Below the pieces are notes generated by a model, which had not been told where the DNA came from, did no database searches, and saw only the letters and a list, made by a program, of their open reading frames with translations. 64,000 nt of DNA, taken from positions 15,332,139 to 15,396,138 of the forward strand of contig NC_064039.1 in assembly GCF_932526225.1 (NCBI RefSeq), given 5' to 3'. The translations under genes and the position numbers were made by a program. This DNA comes from Nematostella vectensis. Taxonomy: Eukaryota > Cnidaria > Anthozoa > Actiniaria > Edwardsiidae. Below are positions 37,576-48,828 of this stretch, piece by piece; the stretch's first letter is position 1, and every line of letters starts with the position of its first letter.

Positions 37576-38567
37576 ACGTAGCAGTGGGAGGATTGGAACA
37601 AAGAATTCACAAACTAATGGACAAGCACATGCCACTAAGATCAGTACAAATGACAACACGAGACCCTGCATGGATGACGCCGCTAGTCAAATCTCTGTTT
37701 CGGGCGAAGTCGAGAATAGCTACTACTCCAAATAACGAAGAGCGCTTGAAAGTCATCAATCACAGGATTTCGGAGATAATTAGCCAGAACCGGAAGAATC
37801 CCTCTGCCATATTAGGCAGTCGCGATTGGTGGGCGAGTGTCGATTCCAAATCTCAACGTAGCGTTTCCAATTCTACGGTCGCACTGGTTAAGACATCTTT
37901 AGACGGCCTTAACGAGTATTTCGGGCGACTCTGCCGTGACGACAACTATACGAAGCCGGTTGACTTAGATATTGCAGAGGATGTGGAGGTGCCAGTAATA
38001 TCTGAGAGGTTGGTATGGAGAACCCTTGAAAATTTGAAGAAAACTGCAACGAAACCTGACGAGATACCTCACTGGATATGGAGAGACTTTTCAGAAATTT
38101 TCGTACAAGTAATACACAAAATCTGGAATCTATCTCTATCTACACAGGAATGGCCCCTGTCATGGAAGAGAGCGAACATAAACCCTCTACCGAAGATGGA
38201 CATCCCTAAGAAAGACAAGGATTATAGAGGGATTAACATCACACCTGTCATCGCAAGGGCGTTTGAAAAGGTCGTATACGAAAACTTCGCCAGGAAACCC
38301 GTCGAGGCTAACCTTAGCCCCTCCCAGTTCGCTTACAGAAAAGGAGGGAACTGCACAAATGCTCTGATATCCATCCAACATCAAGTGTGTGAATACATGG
38401 ATAATTTTGATTGCAAAGCTGTTAGGATCTTTACGATGGACTTTAGCAAAGCTTTTGACTGTGTTAAGCATGATCTTTTGTCGCAGAAGCTGAAACAATT
38501 ATCACTTAATCCGTACTTAGTCAATTGGTACCACAGCTTTCTTCATGATAGGCAACAAAGACCGCCT
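37570..38567 (+). pseudogene. LINE-A reverse transcriptase, N-terminal half
   Basis: After the frame change this segment shows D-P-A-W-M-T-P-L-V-K, the RT entry (E-W-P-L-S-W-K-R-A-N-I-N-P-L-P-K), D-Y-R-G-I-N-I-T-P-V and F-A-Y-R-K-G-G-N-C-T-N-A-L. The catalytic-block start is F-T-M-D-F-S-K-A-F-D-C-V-K-H. It stops at about 38,567, just before the G-V-P-Q-G and Y-A-D-D motifs, where LINE-B sequence takes over. Confidence 0.75.
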
Positions 38568-38579
38568 CTGACCGCCCTC

Positions 38580-39545
38580 ATCAACCGGTCCCTGGCTGAA
38601 GCCTCACTGACGTCACAAACAGGCTCTTTCACAGCATGGACAAGGGCCAACTCACTGGGATGGTCTTTTTAGACCTTTCCAAGACATTTGACACTAATTA
38701 CCATGATATACTGTTAAACAAACTTGTAGATTTAGCGTTTTCTAGTTCTGCTACAAATTGGTTCAAAGTGTATCTTACTAGCAGGATCCAGAGTGTTTTT
38801 GTCAATGGTGTCATCTCAGACTCCCAACCAATCGCGTTCGGGGTACCTCAGGGGTCCCTGCTCGCTCCCCTGCTATTCATTTCTTACATATGACTTACCA
38901 TTTGTCGTGAACAGTTGTAAGATTCAGCTTTATGTGGATGACACCCTACTCTTTTTCAGCAGCAGTTCTGTGGCCGATATTAAACTAAATTTATCTGTAG
39001 ATCTCATTAACATTATCAGATGGTTGGAAAGAAACCGTCCTTATCTTAACTACACCAAAACTAAAATAATGCTAGTGGGTACACATCAGCGTCTTGGCAG
39101 GGTAAGCAGCCTTCCCATCGCCGCATATGATAAAGCCCTAAGTAGAGTATATCAGTTCAAGTATCTTAAGGTCATGCTTGATCCAAACCCTTATTGGAAT
39201 GACCAAGATTACATTTCCCCACAAATTTTATTCAGTCTCTGTATGCTGTGTAAAGCGCACAAGGTCATTCCGGGGGAGGCTTGTATCACATTGTATAGGT
39301 CCATGATACTTCCATTGTTTGACTGCTGCTGCGTGGTTTGGGGTGGCCTTGGCCAAACGAACAGCGCCTACCTGCTTTCAAGTCTAAACTCAAACAATAC
39401 CTGTGTAACTAGCTCCATGCAAATTTTTGTAACCTGTTATGTAATGTATTGTAGCTTATCGTATATTTTTCTGTATTATTTAATATTTTTGTCAGGACTC
39501 CATTTAAACCAGCTATGCTGAATTGGGTGGCCTGCTTAAATATTG
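38580..39545 (+). pseudogene. LINE-B reverse transcriptase and 3' end
   Basis: A different LINE restarts the RT slightly upstream of where LINE-A stopped: V-F-L-D-L-S-K-T-F-D-T, F-G-V-P-Q-G-S-L-L-A-P-L-L-F. After a frame change it continues with L-Y-V-D-D-T-L-L-F (catalytic box) and Y-T-K-T-K-I-M-L-V-G-T. The end is short and AT-rich and runs into the A-rich tail. At least one frameshift lies near 38,890. Confidence 0.75.
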
Positions 39546-39704
39546 CTAATAAATAAATAAGTAAAAAAAAAAATAAATAAATACATAAATGAATGAATAA
39601 TGAGTTAAGACGCTGTTAACTTTTGTTGTTTATGGCTTTATTCATACAGGCGGACCTGAACTTATCAGTGGTGGAGCTAGAATGGCGCGATACACGGCGT
39701 CGGC

Positions 39705-40345
39705 TTATTTACTTTAAATTATTCAAAAGGAATTTGTCCCTGTGTTTACATTTGCTTACAAACTCGTTGCGTTTATTACGCTCGCTAAGGAGGTTTGCAC
39801 ATTATGAAAAACTTTTCCGCCATGCAAAAGATACATAGCTTCGTTTGAGTAGTGCGATGCGCGAAAGGATTTTCCACCTGATTGCATAGTCTAAGCTATT
39901 GTCTTTGAGCTGCCAGACGTGCTTACTTAATTCAGTAGCGTTGCGCTTAGAATCCGCTTTGAAAGAGGCCTTATGGTTTGCAAGTCTCGCTTTAAAGTCT
40001 GTGGCTGTCCTACGTATGTTTCCCCTTTGTCTACCAAGCCACAGTATCTTGCGGAGACAATGTCTCTAGCTAGGCACTGCCCTTCCATGGGGCATGCTTT
40101 GCCTTTCGGATAGTTGCACGCTCTCTCTTTCGCAGGGTTCCCGTCGCATTAAAGCTTTCACTTGTTATCTCCTTCGATGATTGTTCTTATGTTCGGCATG
40201 CAGCTGTACGACAGCTTGACCGTATTTCCGTTAAATATCTTGTGTAACTTACTAGTTGGCGTGAAGCAGCTGTCAACAATCTTTCCCTAGGTTCTTTTTC
40301 ACGTTTCGGCCGTATGGTGAATTATACCAGATTACATTTCGTTTT
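39705..40345 (-). pseudogene. Penelope-like element, C-terminal region with GIY-YIG nuclease
   Basis: On the minus strand, in two frames, the order is: [78 protein letters not shown], and N-K-R-N-E-F-V-S-K-C-K-H. This is the linker, Cys cluster and GIY-YIG endonuclease of Penelope-like retroelements. It ends with a stop near 39,708. The frame breaks near 40,005. Confidence 0.75.
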
Positions 40346-40518
40346 CTGGTCCTTCTCTCAGGTGTGTGGCGTGGTTGATGCGAGCGCAGCCTTGTCGAAT
40401 ATTTCCTTCTTGGATGATATCTCAGAAAGCCGCTTGTTGTTGCCCTGGGTTCTTGAGTATGGAAGGGGGCTGGTTAAATTTGATATTCACATACTGCAGG
40501 ATGTTATTTGGTTTCATG

Positions 40519-41224
40519 TAAGGTGTATGCTGGCCAGTATACCAAGTGGATCGCAGAGGAAATCGGCCTTAGTGACCGCATAGAACAGCTCGCGGAAAAG
40601 AATGTACTCATTAACCTGAAAAGACCACAAGCCAAATTTTGACAACAAACCAGCTTGCAGACTGATTAGTCCAACGAAATCAGAGCTAGGACACGTCAGT
40701 AAAACCATTCTTGGAAGGTTGGTGAAAGCAATAGTAGACCAAACCAGGGTAAACCTTTGGAAGAGTACTCGTGAGGTACTAAAGAGGTATCGGAATTTCT
40801 CAAGCAAACAAGAAGGAAGCTAGTTTTGACATCGTTGAATTCTAACCGTCGATCACGGAAAAGCTGCTAGTAAAAGCGATCGACTTCGCCAAACAATACT
40901 CTATATTGTTCAGGACCATGAAAAAGACACCATCATTCATGCAAAACGCACGATTGTATTAAACGATGAAAACGCGTGGTGAAAGAAAGAAGGGAACAGT
41001 GGATTCGATGTAACAATGGGTAGTTTCGATGGTGCGGAATCGAACTGGTGGTATGCTTCATGTTATCACTTTTACAACCAAAGTACGGAGCGTTCATAGG
41101 CCTTTATAGGGATGATGGTCTGGGGATATTCCGAAAACTCCAAGTCGAGAATATCAAGAAGGATATTTGCAAAACCTTCGCCGAAAACCAGCCAAAAGTC
41201 ACTATCCAGGAAAACAAGAAGGTA
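40519..41224 (+). pseudogene. Penelope-like element, reverse transcriptase fragment
   Basis: The plus-strand translation shows Y-T-K-W-I-A-E-E-I-G-L-S-D-R-I-E-Q-L-A-E-K and L-I-N-L-K-R-P-Q-A-K-F. After several breaks come F-D-V-T-M-G-S-F-D-G-A-E and the catalytic I-G-L-Y-R-D-D-G-L-G (R-D-D in place of the usual Y-x-D-D spacing, as in Penelope RTs). It lies head to head with the GIY-YIG piece, so the relic is rearranged. Confidence 0.65.
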
Positions 41225-41639
41225 ATGAATGAACGAACGAGAAAACGAATGAAAAAACGCAGAGAGATGTGGTGGAGTCAACAAACGAAGTGAGGAGCCT
41301 CTAGGCGAACCTGGTCCTATTCAGGGTTCACTAATCCGATTAATATATCTGTTTCTATAATTCTAAATTAGAATTCTAATTTTTAAATTTATAATCCCGG
41401 CTAAATCTGTTTTTCGTCACGTTGAACGGCGAGCTGTAAAAATTACAGGTTTACACTTTTTGCATTTCGCGCTCTATTTCGTTATAATGGGCTGAGTTTA
41501 CCCTGCGTCGAGACACGATGAGAAGTTATGAAGAGAACTCCGATTAAATCTGTGAAACAATCAGAGTTTTGCAGAGTTTGTCGATGTAGTCCTGCCATTC
41601 TCGGAAGAGGGAAGTGTGATATTTTCTCTGGAAAAGCAT
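41225..41639. other. no gene recognised
   Basis: AT-rich stretch with a short GAAC/GAAA-type repeat at about 41,224-41,262. No coding signal. Confidence 0.45.
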
Positions 41640-41960
41640 CTTTGCAAGCAAAGTTCGGTATAGGTGAAGTGCACGTCTCAGGGAAAGTATGAGAACGCAT
41701 TGAATAACTACCAACACGGGCTTCGTCTATTTCAAAAGACAGGTGACGAGAGTGTCCAAGCTAAGGCATACCTGGGTATGGGTACTGTATACTGTAACCA
41801 GGGCAAGCACAAGGACGCAATAAATAACTTCCAGCACGGGATTAGTCTATTTCAAGACAGGTGACGAGATTGGTCAAGATAAGGCAATGACCGCTTAAGC
41901 GAAAATCCACTACGAGGAGGCAAACAATTTACATACAAGGAGGCAAACAATTTTATTCGT
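41640..41960 (+). pseudogene. TPR-repeat protein fragment
   Basis: Two and a half tetratricopeptide units are visible: G-K-Y-E-N-A-L-N-N-Y-Q-H-G-L-R-L-F-Q-K-T-G-D, then A-K-A-Y-L-G-M-G-T-V-Y-C-N-Q-G-K-H-K-D-A-I-N-N-F. This is the kinesin-light-chain/TTC28-like TPR style common in cnidarian gene families. The frame is lost at about 41,862 and degenerate copies follow, so it is a dead fragment. Confidence 0.7.
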
Positions 41961-42497
41961 CAAGCAAGTCTCTATTCGAACGTGCACTGGGTCCAGAGGG
42001 AGCAGGGTGCCCTATACGTAGACTTCAAAGAGGCGAAATAGTGTTACAAAAACGAGCTTGATTTTTGTTTCAAAGAAACATACACTAGTAAATCCAGTTA
42101 CACTCTATATAAAAAAAGTGCATCTCAACATCTTGTTCCAGAATGTTTTATGATCAGCAAGAAGTTCCTGCAGCAAAAGCTCTTGTTCTTTTTGACAGAT
42201 TTACTTATCTCACTGACTACTTTTGACGACATTGGAAGAATGCCTATTTTCGTAATAGCAAACTTATTATTACCACCACACTTGCAATTTTAATGGCAGC
42301 CGCTCGTACGATAGAAAGGATGTTATTGACTATGGCCAGATAGATCAAAGTCTCTGGGGAGGCTGTTTGACAGTGATTTCGACCAAGGAAAGTTGAATAA
42401 ACTTCATCTGGATGTTTCCCGCCTTCTCCAATCAACTTGTCCTACAAATGGAATACGGATATGTTCTCCAAAATTAATCTAAATCTAGAAATATTCG
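41961..42497. other. no gene recognised
   Basis: Non-coding sequence between the TPR relic and the LINE-C leader. Confidence 0.4.
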
Positions 42498-42529
42498 GTG
42501 TATGTGTTCTGCCGGTATTATGCTAATTC

Positions 42530-42770
42530 AAGCGCATCTCGCAATTTACTTCTGCAAGGGAGGGATACTTCAACGAATCCTGGTCTTGTCAGTAAACCCA
42601 AATGCTGTGCCAGTAAAAGAACAATCGCCCGCAACCAAAACAAAGTGGTCTACTGTGTCTGTTTTACATCCACTCATATTAAGTGTTTACCTTACGGGCT
42701 TACGGTTGCACGAGGCGAGGTTTCGCTTCTGACTTTCATCGATGTTCGTGAAGATTTTGTTCACTCATGA
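42530..42770 (+). pseudogene. LINE-C leader with decayed 2A-like motif and zinc finger
   Basis: L-L-L-Q-G-R-D-T-S-T-N-P-G-L corresponds to the L-L-L-x-G-D-V-E-x-N-P-G-P box of 2A-bearing LINEs, with the final Pro lost. It is followed by Cys residues spaced as in the LINE PHD finger (C-C, then Y-C-V-C, then H-I-K-C). Confidence 0.45.
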
Positions 42771-43299
42771 TCATTCAATAAACTCCATTTTGTATTTCCA
42801 CACAACGCTTTAAATCCTCCAGAAATACAGAACCTCCAAAGTAGAAATTCTCTGAGTTTTGACCAACAATTTTGTAAAATAATTTAGTCCAGATGACTAG
42901 TGACTATATCACACGAGACATACACGCTGAAGTTTTAGCTCAGATAAATTTTTCTATTCAACATGGAATTGAGTACGAAACTAGCCTTCATTCCATTTAA
43001 GCTGCTTCTTGGGCTTATTGGATGTGAGAAGGACCTTGTTGAATTATTGGCGGAACAGAAAAGTGTACCAACGAGCGAGATTTGTTGAGTGAGTGAAAAT
43101 GGCTCTTGTCTTGTTTTGAAACTTTGCGGTTTGACCTGTAATTTCTACCGAAAAGCGAAGACGCTACATATCCAAGGTAGATCAGAGGCAATGGAAAGTT
43201 TCAGGGAACTAGTAGATTGGCGGGGAATTTAAATAAGCATATTCACAAACATGTTAGTGACGATTGCTAAGCGAGACCCGACCCATCATTAATGATAGT

Positions 43300-43523
43300 G
43301 CACCTACGCTTATCCGTACATGTAAAGGTTTCAAATATGCCATGCTAAATATTAACAGTTTAAGAGGCAATATTGATCGCCTGAGAATTTTGCTTGATAA
43401 CAAGCCAGTCGATGCATTTGCTGTAAATGAAACAAAGCTTGGCTCGAAGATTGATGATAATCAAATACATATAAATGGTTACGATATTATAAGATCAGAT
43501 CGCAACACAAGAGGGGGTGGTGT
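43300..43523 (+). pseudogene. LINE-C endonuclease, 5' part
   Basis: K-Y-A-M-L-N-I-N-S-L-R-G, V-D-A-F-A-V-N-E-T-K-L and G-Y-D-I-I-R-S-D-R-N-T-R-G-G-G-V are the first endonuclease motifs. The frame is cut at 43,523 by the inserted transposon. Confidence 0.8.
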
Positions 43524-44317
43524 TTCCCTGCTAGCAGAGGCCTCTTTTCTCTGTATTTCGCTGGGCTGGAGTTCGCGAGGAAAAGATACTTCTGCCATGG
43601 GTCGCAAGTTCGTTTGATCAAACCGCCGTCCACGATCGTGGACGAGACCCAGAGCGCATGCTCCGTTCATTAATTACTGGCCACTATTTGAGCCCACAAT
43701 GACTAGCGCATGCATGAAACGTATATCCGCTGCCGGATAATAAGCCCGCATTCGAAACGGCGTCCTCCGTAGAAATATCACGCGACGGATTATAAAAGAA
43801 GCCATTCAATGCCTTATCTTCATTCAGAATTTTCTCTCTTTTGACAAACGAGTCAATCTTCCGTTTACAGGTTTTGCATATTCTTCTGGGAATAGCTGAT
43901 CTAAGTTTAACAAAAATTTTTGTAGCATTTTCTTCGAATCCAACTGTGCGATATTTACATTGAAGAAACTCGCCTGCCCAGATGTCTTGAAATTAGTCCC
44001 ACAAACAAGACAAAACTCGTCTTTGCTGCGTTTGTTGTTCAATCTTTTTAGTGACGTTTTAGGTGATTGAAATTGAACAGTTGTTTTCTTTTTTCGAAGA
44101 GGAGAACTAACCGGAGTTTGATTCATGATTTCCGACTAAACCCATGCAAAGCATATTGACAGCTTTCGCGCGATGGTATGGGTTTTGGCACGTCGGTCGC
44201 TTATTAACGCTCACACATGCGCAACAGAAACAGTTTCGACCCATGGCAGAGGTATCTTTTCCTCGCGAACTCCAGCCCAGCGAAATACAGAGAAAAGAGG
44301 CCTCTGATAGCAGGGAA
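43524..44317. mobile_element. 794-bp DNA transposon with ~81-bp inverted repeats and 9-bp duplication
   Basis: Termini TTCCCTGCTAKCAGAGGCC are inverted repeats of about 81 bp with roughly two mismatches (43,524-43,605 and 44,237-44,317). GGGTGGTGT flanks both sides (43,515-43,523 and 44,318-44,326). A 9-bp duplication fits MULE/Mutator or Merlin families. It carries one possible minus-strand coding piece and is probably non-autonomous. Confidence 0.85.
43824..44126 (-). CDS. possible first exon inside the 794-bp transposon
   Basis: The 100-residue minus-strand frame starts at an ATG (M-N-Q-T-P-V-S-S-P-L-R-K-K-K) and has C-L-V-C-G-T-N-F, a C-x2-C zinc-binding start, followed by a helical stretch. 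No second C-x2-C is seen before the stop, so it may be the first exon of a protein whose remainder was lost when the element shrank. Unrecognised. Confidence 0.35.
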   Translation of the reverse strand: MNQTPVSSPLRKKKTTVQFQSPKTSLKRLNNKRSKDEFCLVCGTNFKTSGQASFFNVNIAQLDSKKMLQKFLLNLDQLFPEEYAKPVNGRLTRLSKERKF

Positions 44318-45074
44318 GGGTGGTGTTTGTATTTATATAAAGTCAGACTTGTCATATACATTACGTTCAGACTTAGCTGATCCCTATTTGGAGATGCTCA
44401 TAATTGAAATAAAAAAACCTAATACCAAACCCTTCTTGATTGCGACTTGGTATAGACTGCCTAAGAGCTCAGTAAAATTATTTGAATCATTTGAGAGAGT
44501 AATTAGCCATATAGACAGCTTAAATTATCCATTAATTTTGCTTGGTGATGTAAATACAAATTATTTGGACGTAAATGATTCAAACCTAAAGTATTTAAGG
44601 AGTATTTCCGATGTATATGGTCTTGACCAGTTAATCAACCAGCCAACACGTATTACAAATAGAACTAAATCCCTAATAGATATTTGCTTAACAAACGATT
44701 CTCACACAATTGTACGGTCTGGCGTAAATCATGTTGGAATAGATTTCGATTATCATAGTGTTATATATGCTGTAAGAAAAATTTCCTTTTCACCAAAAGG
44801 AAAACCAGCTTTATTTGAATATAGAAACTTCAAGGGATTCAATCTTATTCTTTTTAAGGAAGATCTTGATAAATGTAACTGGTCTACTCTCGATAATTTT
44901 TCTGAGCCTAATGAGATGTGGATAAATTGGAAAAAGATATTTCTTAGTGTCCTAGATAAGCATGCCCCCACTAAAACGCGCTTCAAACGTGCTAAGAAAT
45001 CCAATCATTGGATGAATGCTGACTTGAGAAAATTAATGTTTGCAAGAGATACTGCAAGGCGTAAGGCTATCTAA
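44318..45074 (+). pseudogene. LINE-C endonuclease, 3' part
   Basis: The frame resumes with G-G-V-C-I-Y-I-K-S-D-L, then W-Y-R-L-P, L-L-G-D-V-N-T-N-Y and the closing D-F-D-Y-H-S-V-I-Y, in place of the usual S-D-H. A linker to the RT follows, ending at a stop at 45,072-45,074. Confidence 0.8.
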
Positions 45075-45227
45075 ACAGGCGCCGAGGTAGACTGTGGTGG
45101 AATGAGTATCGTGCCCAGAGCAATAAAATGAATGGCGCAATAAAAGCGACCAAAGTGGCATTCTATAAGGATCGTTTTTCTCAGCAGAAGGGATCTACGC
45201 TCAACCGGGAAAACCATAAATGAACTT

Positions 45228-45985
45228 ATGTCACGTAATGCTAAGAGCACAATCATACCAGAAATCGAACACAATGGCTCTAGAACAACCACTGACCACG
45301 AAATAAGTGAGAGTTTCAATCAACACTTTACAGAAATAGGGTCGAATTTGGCATCTTCAATGCCTGCATCCGAATGCAACTATTTGGACTATGTCAAAGC
45401 AACTGACAGCACCTTTCAGCTACATAAAATATCATATACACGGGTATTAGAGTTATTTCAAAACTTGGATCCAACAAAGGCCACTGGGCTAGATGGTATT
45501 TCCTGTCGGCTATTAAAAGAGTCGGCAGATATTTTGTGTCCTTCTTTAACAAACTTAATTAATTTGTCAATACATACAGGTCTTTATCCTGATGAATGGA
45601 AATGCCCTAAGGTGCTACCAGTTTATAAGAAGGGAAAAAGGTCTGATATGAATAATTACAGACCCATATCAATAATTACAGTAGTGTCCAAAATTTGTGA
45701 ACGGACTATTTTCGACCAATTGTATAAATATTTGAAAGATAATAACATTTTACATGAATGCCAGTCAGGCTTTCGGTCACAACATTCAACTTTGAGCTCT
45801 TTGATCGAAGCTACCAATGAATGGTTTCTTAATATAGACCATAACTTATAAATACTGTTGTTTTTGTAGATCTGGCTAAGGCATTCGATACAGTAAATCA
45901 CGACATTCTCATTCATAAACTTGCAAAGTATGGCCTACGCGAATCAAGTCTAATTTGGATTAGATCATACCTTACTGGGCGTAGC
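45228..45985 (+). pseudogene. LINE-C reverse transcriptase, 5' half
   Basis: G-L-D-G-I-S-C-R-L-L-K-E, Y-P-D-E-W-K-C-P-K-V-L-P-V-Y-K-K-G, N-N-Y-R-P-I-S-I-I-T and F-R-S-Q-H-S-T are in one frame to 45,851. After a frame change, F-V-D-L-A-K-A-F-D-T-V-N-H-D-I-L follows. The sequence leaves the RT at about 45,985, before the second catalytic box. Confidence 0.8.
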
Positions 45986-46079
45986 AAACATGGAAAACCC
46001 GGATAATACACGGCTTTTTAGTCAGCTTTTAAAACGGCAATACCGACACGGAAAGACTGGATTGATTATCTGTTAGCAA

Positions 46080-46365
46080 ATCTAATTATTCAACTGTAGC
46101 ATCTACTATTTCAGTCTCATCTTATCAATCAGTTGAGCTGAATAGCAGTGACATATCAGAAAATCAAAGTCTAGATTCACCAAGGTCACCTCCACTGAAA
46201 AGGCAAAACGCAGTTCGTAACGCTTCACCACCAGATCTGCAAAGCACAACAGGGATGCCAAAAGATCTGCCGCCAGACTTTAAACTACCCAATCAGTTTG
46301 GTACTGATATCCTTTGTAATGTCAATAAATACTTAGCCAACATCTTTGTTCTAGGTATTCCGTAG
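46080..46365 (+). other. unassigned open segment
   Basis: A Ser/Pro-rich open frame of about 95 codons without an ATG near its start (S-P-P-L-K-R-Q-N, L-P-P-D-F-K-L-P-N-Q-F-G-T-D-I-L). It could be part of a transposon protein. The flanks, 45,986-46,080 and 46,366-46,590, show nothing I recognise. Confidence 0.3.
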
Positions 46366-46599
46366 GAGGATTAATAATAATTGCACTTGCCTTTTTGTGT
46401 GTGGTGGAACATGACGCAAAATGAAAGTGGGGGGAAGGGGCGTTTTCAAAAGTTTATGCTTGAAAAAAATGTTGGCTCCGCTTTTAGGCAGTGCTTATAC
46501 CTATAAATTTTGTTTCTGTTTAGGGCAGTAACGTGCATTTATAGTACAACCAGCAAGCACCACCAACTAGCCAATAGATCAATAAATCCTACAATCTGA

Positions 46600-46968
46600 T
46601 TGGCTAAAGTGCAAGGAACCCCAGTCACAATAATGGCGGACTCTGGTGCTAGTATTAATGTCCTTGACGAAGAAGACTACCGGAAATTGCCGAAAAGCGC
46701 AAAGTTAGAGCAGTCTGGCGTCAAGATATTCGCCTACCAGTCAACAAATCCCCTACAAGTCCTTGGAAAGTTCACCGCGATCACGGCGTCTACCACTAAG
46801 AATATCAGTGCGCGATTCTACGTGGTCAAAGGATCGGGCGGCTCACTGTTAAGCTGGAAAACTTCCCAAGAGCTCAATCTCCTCCAGACGGTGAAGCAAG
46901 TAACTGAGAAGACACCCCAAGGCAAGACCCAAGGTCAACGAGCTAACAAGCCTCATCGACGAATATGA
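46600..46968 (+). pseudogene. gypsy aspartic protease
   Basis: The frame carries M-A-D-S-G-A-S-I-N-V-L, the retropepsin active-site D-S-G, followed by the flap-like region and A-R-F-Y-V-V-K-G. It continues in another phase from about 46,930 toward the RT, so one frameshift is present. Confidence 0.8.
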
Positions 46969-47148
46969 CGACCTGTTCCATGGGCTAGGCAAGCTGAAGA
47001 ACTATCAGATAAAGCTACACATCGACGAAAACACACCACCTGTTGCACAGCCGCACAGAAGGGTCCCGTTTCACGTTCGCAAGCAGCTAGGGGAACAGCT
47101 ACAGCGGGACGAAGAGCTTGGCGTGATAGAACGCATCGAAGGCCCTAC
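46930..47148 (+). pseudogene. gypsy reverse transcriptase, first part
   Basis: The shifted frame reads D-D-L-F-H-G-L-G-K-L, V-A-Q-P-H-R-R-V-P-F-H and E-L-G-V-I-E-R-I-E-G-P-T. This is the lead-in to the gypsy RT palm. The inserted transposon starts at 47,149. Confidence 0.75.
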
Positions 47149-47363
47149 CACGTCGGGCTAGCTGTGTCCATTTTTGGCTCATTTGATTCAGCCAAACTTG
47201 GGACTGGGGCGAGCGCGATCCTTCGCTGTGGTCCTTAGAAGGTCTAAAATGCCTAATATTTCACTGTCCCTATCCCCCAGGGGTAGTTTTTCAATGGAAA
47301 ATGGCGGCAGAAACACGAAGAGCTTGAATTGATCTTTATTTTGGTATATTACTCTTAATACAA

Positions 47364-48784
47364 ATGGATATTGATTCTTCAGATACGACAGTCATTAGGT
47401 AAGTAATTTTGCAATGTTTTTGAAGCAGTTTAAGCTTTATAAAAGCTATTTTTTTTGTTTCAAGAGATCCTAATTCAAGAAAGTAAAACGACAGTTCTTT
47501 AGCCCTTTCTTTCAGCTTTAATTTGATATATTATTGTGTGTACTAGCTCTCCGGTTCCAGAAAATGCTCCCAACGAACCTGAGGATACTCCACTTACAAC
47601 CAAGCGAAAGGGACGTTTTAACATCGCTTTGTATTCGAAACGAAGAAAACTTATCATGGAAGAGCTTGTAGACGAAAAGCTAGCAGCAGATGTCAAAGTG
47701 AAAAGCCTGCAGAATAAAATCAACTATCGTAAGCGCAAGGTATGACGATCTTTGGATTGAAATATATTGAAATATTAGAATTAAGAGCTTACATTTTTAA
47801 ATTATATAAGAGGCACTTCAAAAAAAAAAAACATTTTTGAATTAACACTTCAGCCTTACAAATTCGAGCTGTTCTTGTATGAAAAATTTCTGTATTTGTC
47901 ATTATGAATGAAGTCATAAAATTGCCAATTTCACTAAAATCAAGGAAATGAGCGAGGAGTGTTTATTGGGATGTATATTTTATAGTTTAGATGTATTTAT
48001 AATGTATTCTAATACAAAAATACCTTCCAGTAAATATATAAAAGAAAAAGAAAATTGGATTACTGCCAATTTATTCATTTTTCAATGCTTTATTATTGAA
48101 AGTCATATTAAAGTCATATCCCTTTTGAGCAGTTTGACTGCAAAATAAGTTTTGATATTTACAGGCTGATGATCTAGAAACACTGGTGCCTGCACCGAAG
48201 CAACGACCAAGAATGCCTAACACAGAGAGTATGATCTGCAAAGAAAATAGTGATCATATTAATTTATCTAAAGCTCAAAGTCAAAGAAGAAGAAAAGCAA
48301 CACTTAGGGCTTTAAAGCCTATACACTGCAATCAAAGATCAACTGACCAAACCCCAATTATGAATGGGATGTGGTCAACGCTGATAAATGAAAACCCAAC
48401 ACAGGTCATAGAGTCCTTAATGACAACTTCAAAGGTCTGCACTACCAAAGTCATTCCTAGCATTGTAAAGAATAATGTGACAAAGTATGAAAAAAGTCAA
48501 GAGAACTTTGTACGAAGCACAGCCCTGCTTTACAAGGGGGGTTTACTAACAAAAACCAAGTACAAGGAATTAAGGAAAGACAAAGCAGACTTTATGCAAG
48601 GAGTGTCAGTACCGCGACCTGTAGCTTATGATAGGTTGATGTCATACATAAAAGGAATAAACATGGGGGATGTGTATGATCTCCAAGTAAGTAGAACAAA
48701 CAGAGCAAATGCAGGGGAACCGTGAAATAAAAACAAACTAGATATTACTATAGATACTAACAACTATTTGTTGACAAATTGTTC

Positions 48785-48828
<44 letters not shown>

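Larger units (their letters stand above)
36716..39597 (+). mobile_element. chimeric retroposed unit: transposase scrap, LINE-A and LINE-B
   Basis: The same 14 bp, TAATGAGTTAAGAC, lies at 36,702-36,715 and at 39,598-39,611, the second immediately after an A-rich TAAATAAATA tail (about 39,546-39,597). This is the signature of target-primed reverse transcription of everything in between. The contents come from three sources in order: a short leader with a transposase motif, a LINE endonuclease-RT (LINE-A), and the RT and 3' end of a different LINE (LINE-B). Confidence 0.7.
42530..45985 (+). mobile_element. LINE-C, split by a 794-bp DNA transposon
   Basis: Leader, endonuclease and RT parts of one LINE appear in order on the plus strand: 42,530-42,770, 43,300-43,523 plus 44,318-45,074, and 45,228-45,985. 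The endonuclease frame resumes after the inserted element. The 3' half of the RT is missing beyond about 45,985. Confidence 0.7.

Noticed and set aside
39623..39838. 71-residue plus-strand frame
   Set aside because: It is antisense to the C-terminus of the Penelope-like nuclease piece.
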